Origin: Saprospiraceae bacterium UBA2365
GTDB taxonomy: Bacteria > Bacteroidota > Bacteroidia > Chitinophagales > Saprospiraceae
DNA: 5,824 nt
Assembly: GCA_002344345.1 (NCBI GenBank)
Contig: DDTL01000106.1
Location: 1 to 5,824, forward strand
Direction: 5' to 3'
Positions 1 to 5,807 of the stretch are shown here, one piece after another (positions within the stretch are counted from its first letter, which is position 1; each line of letters opens with the position of its first letter). Both the position numbers and the translations under genes were made by a program. The notes beneath the pieces were generated by a model. It saw only the letters and a program-made list of their open reading frames with translations, had not been told where the DNA came from and made no database searches.

Positions 1-296
1 AGCGGCAAATGAGCTAAAGTCGGGTTGAAAAACAGATCCAGCCGTTTGTTTTCCTTGTCAAGGCCGATCGAATCGGGTTTAAAACTGGTAAAGTTGTTGT
101 ATCCGGGAAAAAATCCGGCACTACTTTCCGTCTTCTTCATGAGTTTGTTGACCGCGCGACCGCTGAAAACCGTTTGGGCAGCAGTAAAATGATGAACGGA
201 GATACTCACCAAAAAAAACAAACATAAGGGGATCATTCGTCCGTTATCCTTCAATTTTTGGATACCAGCTGTAAGCAATTGGGTAATAAAATGCAT
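1..296 (-). CDS. N-terminus of a secreted protein, cut by window edge (possibly golvesin/xanthan-lyase-type)
   Basis: A frame starting at ATG 296-294 stays open for 98 codons to the window edge, so only the N-terminus is present. Residues 1-20 are polar and basic (KLKDNGR at 14-20). Residues 21-40 form a hydrophobic segment (MIPLCLFFLVSISV) ending FTAAQ, a plausible type I signal-peptide cleavage region. The mature part begins TVFSGRAVNKLMKKT and continues with NNFTSFKPDSIGLD and RLDLFFNPTLAHLP. A pattern of 'F..F..DSI.ID....L.L.FN..L...P' recalls the N-termini of Bacteroidota proteins annotated as xanthan lyase or golvesin-domain proteins. That is from memory and weak. An alternative start is the in-frame ATG at 236-234, preceded by AAGGA at 251-247; it would put Met directly at the signal peptide. 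With the first start the gene lies only 5 bp after the NamZ stop, suggesting the same operon. That it is a real secreted protein is fairly sure; its product is not. Confidence 0.7.
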   Translation of the reverse strand, partial: MHFITQLLTAGIQKLKDNGRMIPLCLFFLVSISVHHFTAAQTVFSGRAVNKLMKKTESSAGFFPGYNNFTSFKPDSIGLDKENKRLDLFFNPTLAHLP

Positions 297-301
297 GGAT
301 T

Positions 302-1555
302 CTAATATAAATAGTATTTGGAAGAAAATTTTTGAAAGGATTCCACATCCTGCAGAATTATCGGTTCAATGTCCCTGTAGCTGTAATTTGCAAAAAACTT
401 TTCCCTGATCGCGCGTGTTCCATTGACCTTGTCAAACATATCATGCCGCTTCGCACTCAGTTCATACAAGTCCACGTCCGGATAATTTTTGTGAAAAACT
501 TCCATGAATTTGAACTGGATGGACATCAGGGTGACCAACTCAGGGTTTTTGATGTACAACTGCACACCCTGGAGCAATTCATTGGCCGACCCGCCATAAA
601 ATGGTTTGTAGGTCATCGGTCGGAATATAGCATGGCCTTTGTAGTATTCATTGAGTTCTGCCGCGATCTTCACAGCATCCATCTTTTTATGTCCCAAAAT
701 GCCGAAAGGAAGGGTGTACCCAATGCCGATGTGGATCACGCCCAGTTCTCCCAAAATACCTGTCGAAACATAATGACAGGCTGTTTCTGCCAAAGGCACA
801 TGCGGAGACGAAGGCACCCAGGGCAAACCGGTATCTTTAAATTGCATACTTCGCTTCCAGCCCTTCATTTTGATGACCGTCAGTCTGCAGGATTTTCCGT
901 TCTTTAGCCAGACTTCCTTATTGATCATCCTGGACAGTTCACCGGCTGTCAGACCGTATACATAGGGTATGGGAAAAGCGCCTACCAGGGAAAACAACTC
1001 CTTTTCAGCGACCGGCCCTTCGATCTTTTCCCCGCCCAACGGATTGGGTCTGTCCAGCACCATGAATTCGATGCCGGCTTCAGCAGCGGCATCCATGGCC
1101 AGTCCCATGGTGCTGATGTAGGTATACGAACGGCATCCTATATCCTGTATGTCATAGACCAGTACGTCGATTTCTTTAAGCATTTCAGAAGAAGGCTTGG
1201 TGGCAGTTCCGTAGAGCGAGTAAATGGGAATTTTTGTTACCGGATCTATGGCAGATTCAATTTTTTCTCCTGCGGCAAATTCACCCCTGACCCCGTGTTC
1301 AGGCCCGAATAATGCGACCAGATTGACTTTATCCGACTCAAACAGGACATCGATGGTGGATTTCAGTTCAGACGTTACCCCGGTAGGATTGGTGATCAGC
1401 CCTACCCTTTTGCCATGCAGTGGCTTAAAATCGATGGACATCAGCACCTCCAGACCCGATTTTACTTTATTTGGTTTCACTTCGGCTCCGGCCGGCGGTT
1501 GGGTGGAAAATAAAGGAAACACCAGCAAAAAAAAGAGATATCTAAGCATCGCCAT
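302..1555 (-). CDS. namZ: Secreted exo-beta-N-acetylmuramidase, NamZ family (DUF1343 / YbbC-like)
   Basis: NamZ enzymes remove MurNAc from the non-reducing ends of peptidoglycan glycan fragments; B. subtilis NamZ (YbbC) is the founding member. The 417-residue product is full length for the family. Residues 3-24 form a signal peptide (LRYLFFLLVFPLF, then AGA before EVKP), so it should act in the periplasm or on the surface. Family motifs occur in order: GLITNPTG (52-59), ALFGPEHGVRG (81-91), VYDIQDIGCRSYTYIS (133-148), DRPNPLGG (168-175), PYVYGLTAGEL (197-207) and WVPSSPHVPLAETA (246-259). Glu86 in GPEHG corresponds to the residue proposed as catalytic in this family. The gene overlaps the upstream permease by 14 bp. 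A second Met (codon at 1549-1547) is better spaced from an AAGG at 1561-1558 and may be the true start, giving an 8 bp overlap. The family call is firm. MurNAc release for uptake by the adjacent permease is inferred from known members and context. Confidence 0.93.
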   Translation of the reverse strand: MAMLRYLFFLLVFPLFSTQPPAGAEVKPNKVKSGLEVLMSIDFKPLHGKRVGLITNPTGVTSELKSTIDVLFESDKVNLVALFGPEHGVRGEFAAGEKIESAIDPVTKIPIYSLYGTATKPSSEMLKEIDVLVYDIQDIGCRSYTYISTMGLAMDAAAEAGIEFMVLDRPNPLGGEKIEGPVAEKELFSLVGAFPIPYVYGLTAGELSRMINKEVWLKNGKSCRLTVIKMKGWKRSMQFKDTGLPWVPSSPHVPLAETACHYVSTGILGELGVIHIGIGYTLPFGILGHKKMDAVKIAAELNEYYKGHAIFRPMTYKPFYGGSANELLQGVQLYIKNPELVTLMSIQFKFMEVFHKNYPDVDLYELSAKRHDMFDKVNGTRAIREKFFANYSYRDIEPIILQDVESFQKFSSKYYLY

Positions 1556-3194
1556 TGCCTTTTTTGAGTCCGAAAGCCGGATCGATTTTGATGAAAAAAA
1601 CAGTGAGAAATCCAGGGATCGTACACAGCAAAATATAAATGAAAAACATTTGATAACCCAGTATCTCCTGCATGTATCCGCTGATCATACCCGGCAGCAT
1701 CATACCCAACGCCATGAAGCCTGTTGCCAGAGCATAATGCGCCGTTTTGTGTTCGCCCTGTCCTGCAAGGTAAAGCATGTAAAGCATATAAGCGGTAAAT
1801 CCAAACCCATAGCCAAATTGCTCCAGGGCTATGCATAAATTGATCACTACCAGATTGTCAGGTTGGGCAAAAGCCATATAGACATACACGACATTGGGAA
1901 CGTTGATTGCCAGTGCCATCCACCAGATCCATTTTTTCAAACCCCATTTTGCAGCGACTATCCCGCCAAGGATACCTCCTGCCAGCAGAGCGATCAACCC
2001 GACAGTTCCGTAAGCAAATCCCTTTTCTGTCAGAGTGAGCGCCAATCCGCCATTCTCTACACTGTCAAGCAAAAACGGGGACGCCATTTTGGTGAGTTGT
2101 GATTCAGAAAAACGATAGAAAAACAGGAATGCCAGGGATGCGAGTATCCCTTTCTTTTTAAAAAAACTGAGCAATACTGTCCAATAACCTGTTTGCATGG
2201 ATTTGGAAATGTCCGTTGCCGGCAAAGGCAATATTTTGGAGTGGTAAATGGCGAGCAGCAGGAAAAACACGCCGAGCAGAGCGATCGAAATCGTCCAGCT
2301 CAGTGCAATATCACCGGATTGTACTGCAAATTTGGCTTCTGTTATTTCTTGTAAATTGTGGTCAGCCCGTATCACAGCTTTTTGCGGCTGATCCCAATTG
2401 CCTTGATCAAATTCAAAGAAGCTCTTTCCAGCTAACATGATGCTCTTGCTGCCTTTTTTATGTCCAAGGTTGATGCGAACGGTTTCTCCCTGTTCCGGTG
2501 CAGCCGAAAGCGCGAGGTATATCACAGCAGAATCCACGGCTCCTTCGGTAAATAAAGGAATGACAGGATGCTCGGGAAAAACGAGTATTTCAGGAGTTTC
2601 AGTTTCGGAAATGCTGATTTCAGCGGGGTCAATTTCTGGGATTTGAATTCCCGGATCCACGGTTCGGATGATGATCTCACGGTCATCCAATCCGGTTCGT
2701 TCGAGGATCAACCCGGTCAGTATAACCAGCAAACCCATTCCTGCGATCATGGCAAGACGATAAAAAGTTCCCCTGATCCCTGAAAAAAAAGTTTGTGTGT
2801 GTTGATCCAGCGCAAGCATGTAAAATCCGTCAGCAGCAATGTCGTGTGTGGCTGAAATGATCGCCATCATCCACAGAAAAACCAGACTGAGCACAAACCA
2901 CCAGGGCAATTGCAAAATGAAAGATATACCAAAAAATGCCAGCGCCAGCGCAAATTGGGTAAAAACTACCCATTTTCTTTTGGTCCAGGCAATGTCCACA
3001 AAAGGACTCCACAATGGTTTGATCACCCATGGTAAATACAGGATACTGGTCCAGAAAGCCAGCGCTGCATTGGAAATACCCATGGTTTTGTAGAGATCTG
3101 AAGCCACAAACATGACGATGATATACGGTATTCCTTCTGCAAAATACAGGCTGGGAATCCACGACCAGGGCGTTTTGTTCTTTTTATCATTCAT
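1542..3194 (-). CDS. AmpG-type MFS muropeptide/MurNAc permease with a periplasmic beta-domain insertion
   Basis: This 550-residue MFS protein resembles AmpG and Bacteroidota MurNAc permeases, inner-membrane importers of cell-wall sugars or muropeptides. The N-terminus (SWIPSLYFAEGIPYIIV, 11-27), THDIAADGFYMLALD (116-130), the RGTFYRLA element (141-148) and YRFSESQLTKMASPFLLD (360-377) follow the AmpG pattern. Hydrophobic segments lie near residues 15-37, 42-62, 75-95, 98-118, 140-165, 296-318, 348-372, 390-415, 421-443, 448-477, 485-508 and 514-536, giving twelve TM helices. Residues ~166-295, between TM5 and TM6, are an extra soluble segment that should face the periplasm and resembles a Calx-beta-like repeat (separate entry). 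Without it the protein would be ~420 residues, a usual MFS size. It starts 10 bp after the SpoIID-type gene and overlaps namZ, so uptake of NamZ products is the likely job. The exact substrate (MurNAc, anhydro-muropeptide or disaccharide) cannot be read from sequence. Confidence 0.88.
   Translation of the reverse strand: MNDKKNKTPWSWIPSLYFAEGIPYIIVMFVASDLYKTMGISNAALAFWTSILYLPWVIKPLWSPFVDIAWTKRKWVVFTQFALALAFFGISFILQLPWWFVLSLVFLWMMAIISATHDIAADGFYMLALDQHTQTFFSGIRGTFYRLAMIAGMGLLVILTGLILERTGLDDREIIIRTVDPGIQIPEIDPAEISISETETPEILVFPEHPVIPLFTEGAVDSAVIYLALSAAPEQGETVRINLGHKKGSKSIMLAGKSFFEFDQGNWDQPQKAVIRADHNLQEITEAKFAVQSGDIALSWTISIALLGVFFLLLAIYHSKILPLPATDISKSMQTGYWTVLLSFFKKKGILASLAFLFFYRFSESQLTKMASPFLLDSVENGGLALTLTEKGFAYGTVGLIALLAGGILGGIVAAKWGLKKWIWWMALAINVPNVVYVYMAFAQPDNLVVINLCIALEQFGYGFGFTAYMLYMLYLAGQGEHKTAHYALATGFMALGMMLPGMISGYMQEILGYQMFFIYILLCTIPGFLTVFFIKIDPAFGLKKGNGDA
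1558..1561 (-). promoter_or_regulatory. Shine-Dalgarno-like AAGG bearing on the namZ start
   Basis: Read on the minus strand, AAGG at 1561-1558 is only 2 bases from the first namZ ATG (1555) but 8 bases from the second in-frame ATG (1549), which is the normal spacing. If ribosomes use this site, NamZ begins at residue 3 of the longer form (MLRYLFFLLVF), a cleaner signal-peptide start. The site lies inside the end of the permease gene, and Bacteroidota often do not rely on Shine-Dalgarno pairing, so this is suggestive only. Confidence 0.35.
2316..2699 (-). other. Insertion in the permease: Pro/Glu-rich linker plus Calx-beta-like domain in the TM5-TM6 loop
   Basis: This stretch encodes residues ~166-293 of the permease. 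Residues ~166-215 are polar, rich in Asp, Glu, Pro and Ile (for example PEIDPAEISISETETPE, 186-202), and look like a linker. Residues ~216-290 have alternating hydrophobic residues typical of beta strands: TEGAVDSAVIYLALSAAP, then GETVRINL, then KSFFEFDQGNWDQPQKAVI and RADHN. This matches the layout of bacterial extracellular Calx-beta-like repeats, '.l.EGg....y.v.Lss.P...V.v.......l.Ft..NW..pQ.v.v.a.Dd'. The resemblance is by eye. With the N-terminus in the cytoplasm, the TM5-TM6 loop lies in the periplasm, where such a domain could fold. The reading frame is intact on both sides and the gene shows no sign of frameshift. Confidence 0.65.
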
Positions 3195-3204
3195 CTTAAA
3201 AGCT

Positions 3205-4512
3205 TTAATATAAGGTAGTTAAAAAGGAGCCAGGATAATAATGGCTCAAAATATCCTCAACAGAATATCCATGCAACGACATGCCCAATGCGCCGATCTG
3301 ACACAAACCTGCGCCATGCCCCCAACCTCCTCCGGTATATCTGAATGATGCAGGAATGCCTTCCTCCATCCCTATCGCGTCAATCAGACAGGCTGAACTA
3401 TACAAAAATGACGGATGTAAAATATCCCTCACATGGTAATCTTTATATATAGTTATGTGATGTAGGGTACCCGAGTGGTCTGCATAAGTGATGAGCAATT
3501 CCAGCATTCTGCCGCTTCCCGCCCTCGAAATCGGCTGCATGGAATGGATGTAAATGGCATTCAGACCCAGTTTTTGATTGATATGACTGGTCAATTCTTC
3601 CTGTTGTATGTCTGTTTGCCACCTGAAATAATGTCCTGCTTCATCTACATTACCCAAATATTGCTGCAAATCCTGTTCAGGTATAAAATGCCCGCTGCAA
3701 AATACTTCAGGTTGAGCATGGATCCAACGCCGGAATTCTTGTTCATCTGTCAGATCCGGAGCAGGAAAATTTTTGGCATCTGCCAGGTTCTGCATATAGG
3801 GCAATCCTGCTCCTTCCCAAAGGTTTTCATACTTTTCCATCACGCCACCGCACGACTTGGAATATCGGGCATCGCAGATCCTGGCTTCATACATCAGCAC
3901 CATACCTCTCGTTTTTTGGGCCGCTTTGAGTGAATGGTCCGTCATGTGGGTGATTCCCTGGAAACGTTGGCAACAATCGTCATTACAAACATCAAAACCG
4001 AGGTTCACATGTTTTTTCTCCACATTCGCTAGCATCCAGGAACGGGCAACAATGGTTTGGGCTTCGATCATGGCTTCAGGACAGGCAGCGCTCATCTCTG
4101 ACGTTGCAACACTGGCCAGATATTGTTCCAACGGCAATTCATTGATCAGCATGATAAAGCCATCTGATACACTGAATTCAAGTTTTGAAATCAGTTTGAC
4201 CGTTATATCCTTGCACCAGTGAAAACCACGTCCGGCCACAACGGGCCAGACTTCAGCGTGATCATGTTCATCCTCCGGCGTTACCGAAATATATTTTGCC
4301 CGGATCCGGACTCCTCTGTACATAAAAGACAAGCCTTCATCATTTGCATCTATCCCGAAAGGCAATGATTCCACCTGCAGATATTGATCATCTGCCATGA
4401 TGGTAGCTTTACCATGTATAAAAAAATTAACGGTAGACCTTCTGTCTTCCGGCAAAACAATGCCTACCCGCAAGATGGGTTCTCTGTCAGGTATTTGATC
4501 AGGTATCAGCAT
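3205..4512 (-). CDS. SpoIID/LytB-domain glycan-cleaving protein without a signal peptide
   Basis: SpoIID is a lytic transglycosylase acting on peptide-free peptidoglycan strands; LytB relatives are amidase enhancers. The 435-residue product has the SpoIID core: LPLEQYLASVATSEM (126-140), AQTIVARSWML (151-161), a Cys-rich DVCNDDCCQRFQG (174-186), KSCGG (219-223) and a C-terminal GGGWGHGAGLCQIGALG (394-410) followed by GYSVEDILSHYYPG (415-428). Glu139 aligns with the catalytic Glu of SpoIID. The Cys cluster at 176-181 resembles the region that binds zinc in a clostridial SpoIID. The N-terminus (MLIPDQIPDREPILRVGIVLPEDRR) is charged and lacks a signal peptide or TM helix. Ten cysteines also suit a reducing compartment. 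The start ATG overlaps the kinase stop (ATGCTGA), indicating translational coupling; no Shine-Dalgarno sequence is seen. A cytoplasmic role on imported glycan fragments is an inference; a missed upstream start or non-classical export remains possible. Confidence 0.88.
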   Translation of the reverse strand: MLIPDQIPDREPILRVGIVLPEDRRSTVNFFIHGKATIMADDQYLQVESLPFGIDANDEGLSFMYRGVRIRAKYISVTPEDEHDHAEVWPVVAGRGFHWCKDITVKLISKLEFSVSDGFIMLINELPLEQYLASVATSEMSAACPEAMIEAQTIVARSWMLANVEKKHVNLGFDVCNDDCCQRFQGITHMTDHSLKAAQKTRGMVLMYEARICDARYSKSCGGVMEKYENLWEGAGLPYMQNLADAKNFPAPDLTDEQEFRRWIHAQPEVFCSGHFIPEQDLQQYLGNVDEAGHYFRWQTDIQQEELTSHINQKLGLNAIYIHSMQPISRAGSGRMLELLITYADHSGTLHHITIYKDYHVRDILHPSFLYSSACLIDAIGMEEGIPASFRYTGGGWGHGAGLCQIGALGMSLHGYSVEDILSHYYPGSFLTTLY

Positions 4513-4526
4513 GTGGATTTTTTTTG
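4506..4526 (-). other. ATGCTGA stop/start overlap preceded by an in-frame A8 slippery tract
   Basis: On the minus strand the kinase ends CAA AAA AAA TCC ACA TGC TGA, and the SpoIID-type gene starts at the ATG inside ACATGC (4512-4510). The 7 bp overlap supports termination-reinitiation coupling. The A8 run (4525-4518) contains A AAA AAA in the phase needed for -1 ribosomal slippage. A -1 shift there would read ATC CAC ATG CTG and enter the SpoIID frame without a stop. No downstream stem-loop stimulator was recognised. Confidence 0.6.
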
Positions 4527-5702
4527 GTAATTCAAAAATGCATCTGCTCCGGCGCCTAAAGCAGGCGCTGCTCTCAGGCTTGAAAGCTTTATCAGACCTT
4601 TTTTCAGTTTATTTCCGGATAAATAATGTTGTATAAATTCTTCTTCACCCGAGGACAGAATGAAGGTCTCTAATTGTGACTTTAATGGTTCGAGAAGCAT
4701 TTTTGCACCGGCATCCAAACCCAGCCAGTCACCCAGGCGTTGTCCGATCACGATCCTGTCCAGGAGCGTTCCTTTGAATGGATGTTGCGGATCCAGTGTT
4801 TTAGTTTCGTTGATAAATTCAAAGGATGATTGCCAACCGGAATATAAGGTAGACATTCTCTCAAAAAGGAGTTTTGCAAGATGGCCTGAGACCATTGCAA
4901 TTGTTTCTGCTGCCTTGTGATCACCTTTTTGAGCCATTTCTAGGATTTGCTGACCATAAACCCCTTTTTTATCGAGTTCTTCAGTTGAAATCCCGATGGA
5001 TTCACCATATAAAAACTGGACGCCTTTTGCAGAAATATACCTCTCCAGGCTGTAACCACCTGAAGATTTAAACTCCCAGGTTTTGGCGATCCAGGGTTTT
5101 GCATCATCAAAAGCAAGTAAATGACCATTGAGTACCATCGCATCTGCAACGCCCGTTCCTCCACCGAGGTAGTAAGCATTGTTCACATTCCTGAAACTTC
5201 CGTCCAGTGCAAAGGTTTCGCCCATGCCACAGTAATCCGCGTCGCTGCCTAGCTTGTGTACCGGACTGACCAGATGCACATCAAGCTTTTCCAGTTTTTC
5301 TTCGAGTAAATCACAAAAATGAGGCATTCTTGGACCATTTGCCAGTGCGGCAATCCCTCTTTTGTCATTTGTTTTCAGCCCGGGCATGCCCATTCCGATG
5401 AGTACATGATATTGATTTTCACTTTCGGCAATTTCCCTGATCACATCCGCAAATGCCTGTATATAAGCAGAAGATTGTTTCATTTCCTCATCTGTCGGTT
5501 CAAATCCCTTTTGCAAATCAGCGAGTTGGGCGGGCAAAGGAACCGGTTTGAACTGCCTGTCATATCCAGGGTAATCCTGGTACTGCCTCTGCGCAACAGA
5601 TTTACCCAATTCATAAAATCCTGCTTCATCTACTGTAACCACATGAGCCACTACCTTGGTCGCCCCTCCATCCACACCAATGATCAATATCTTATTTTGC
5701 AT
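4506..5702 (-). CDS. Divergent ROK-family (ASKHA-fold) sugar kinase homologue, candidate amino-sugar/MurNAc kinase
   Basis: The 398-residue cytoplasmic protein has the ATPase skeleton of ROK/ASKHA sugar kinases: phosphate-1 loop GVDGGATK (9-16), a GMGMPG turn (103-108), a SDADYCGMGE segment (153-162) where ROK kinases have NDANAAALGE with catalytic Asp (here Asp154), phosphate-2 loop GGGTGV (180-185) followed by MVLNG, adenosine-side IVIGQRLGDWLG (317-328), and a typical ROK C-terminal helix RAAPALGAGADAF (377-389). The ExGH sugar-binding motif and the HxxCxCGxxGC zinc motif are absent; WEFKSSGGYSLERYIS (209-224) occupies that place. It is ~100 residues longer than common ROK kinases, partly from a segment at about 35-75. 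As first gene of an operon with NamZ and an AmpG-like permease, a kinase for imported MurNAc or GlcNAc is a reasonable guess, functionally like Tannerella MurK. A different substrate or a regulatory role is possible. The start is the only upstream ATG in frame near the leader; its leader is AT-rich without Shine-Dalgarno. Confidence 0.8.
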   Translation of the reverse strand: MQNKILIIGVDGGATKVVAHVVTVDEAGFYELGKSVAQRQYQDYPGYDRQFKPVPLPAQLADLQKGFEPTDEEMKQSSAYIQAFADVIREIAESENQYHVLIGMGMPGLKTNDKRGIAALANGPRMPHFCDLLEEKLEKLDVHLVSPVHKLGSDADYCGMGETFALDGSFRNVNNAYYLGGGTGVADAMVLNGHLLAFDDAKPWIAKTWEFKSSGGYSLERYISAKGVQFLYGESIGISTEELDKKGVYGQQILEMAQKGDHKAAETIAMVSGHLAKLLFERMSTLYSGWQSSFEFINETKTLDPQHPFKGTLLDRIVIGQRLGDWLGLDAGAKMLLEPLKSQLETFILSSGEEEFIQHYLSGNKLKKGLIKLSSLRAAPALGAGADAFLNYQKKSTC

Positions 5703-5750
5703 ATTAAATTATTTGAAAGGCACAAGATATATATTTAGCCTGATACATTA

Positions 5751-5779
5751 CAAATATTAATATACTTAATAAGACCAAA
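5751..5779 (-). promoter_or_regulatory. Candidate Bacteroidota-type promoter (-33 TTTG / -7 AATATTTG)
   Basis: On the minus strand, TTTG (5779-5776) is followed after 17 bases by AATATTTG (5758-5751). This is one mismatch from the Bacteroidota -7 consensus TAnnTTTG. The spacing is slightly short relative to the usual ~19-21. It would place transcription start roughly 40 bases before the kinase ATG. The match could be chance in AT-rich DNA. Confidence 0.3.
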
Positions 5780-5786
5780 AGTACTT

Positions 5787-5807
5787 GATCCCTGCAATAA
5801 TGGGATC
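5787..5807. repeat. Small inverted repeat GATCCC-N9-GGGATC upstream of the promoter candidate
   Basis: GATCCC (5787-5792) and GGGATC (5802-5807) form a perfect 6 bp inverted repeat around a 9-base spacer (TGCAATAAT). It lies just upstream of the promoter candidate, so it could be an operator or the stem of a weak terminator from a gene beyond the window. There is no clear T-run after either arm, which argues against a strong intrinsic terminator. Short repeats like this also arise by chance. Confidence 0.3.

Noticed and set aside
332..907. Plus-strand open frame of 191 codons opposite namZ
   Set aside because: It is antisense to a gene with clear NamZ motifs, shows no recognisable family pattern, and is best explained as a shadow of the real coding frame.
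1477..1836. Second minus-strand frame of 119 codons inside the permease and namZ
   Set aside because: It is out of frame with both the permease TM helices and the NamZ signal peptide, which are clearly real, and encodes a Cys/Arg/His-rich string without a domain.
1224..1838. Plus-strand open frame spanning the namZ/permease junction
   Set aside because: It lies opposite two well-supported genes and crosses their boundary; its composition (Ser- and His-rich, no domain) is that of an antisense shadow.
3475..4222. Two plus-strand open frames opposite the SpoIID-type gene
   Set aside because: The minus-strand frame carries all SpoIID motifs; the plus-strand frames overlap each other and have no family signature.
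4476..4509. Direct repeat ATACCTGA twice near the start of the SpoIID-type gene
   Set aside because: It encodes the small IPD-Q-IPD repeat in the N-terminus; two copies of 8 bp in coding sequence is not enough to propose a binding site or recombination site.
5319..5738. Plus-strand frame of 139 codons opposite the kinase start and leader
   Set aside because: It is antisense to the phosphate-loop region of the kinase and ends in the AT-rich leader; no domain or ribosome site supports it.
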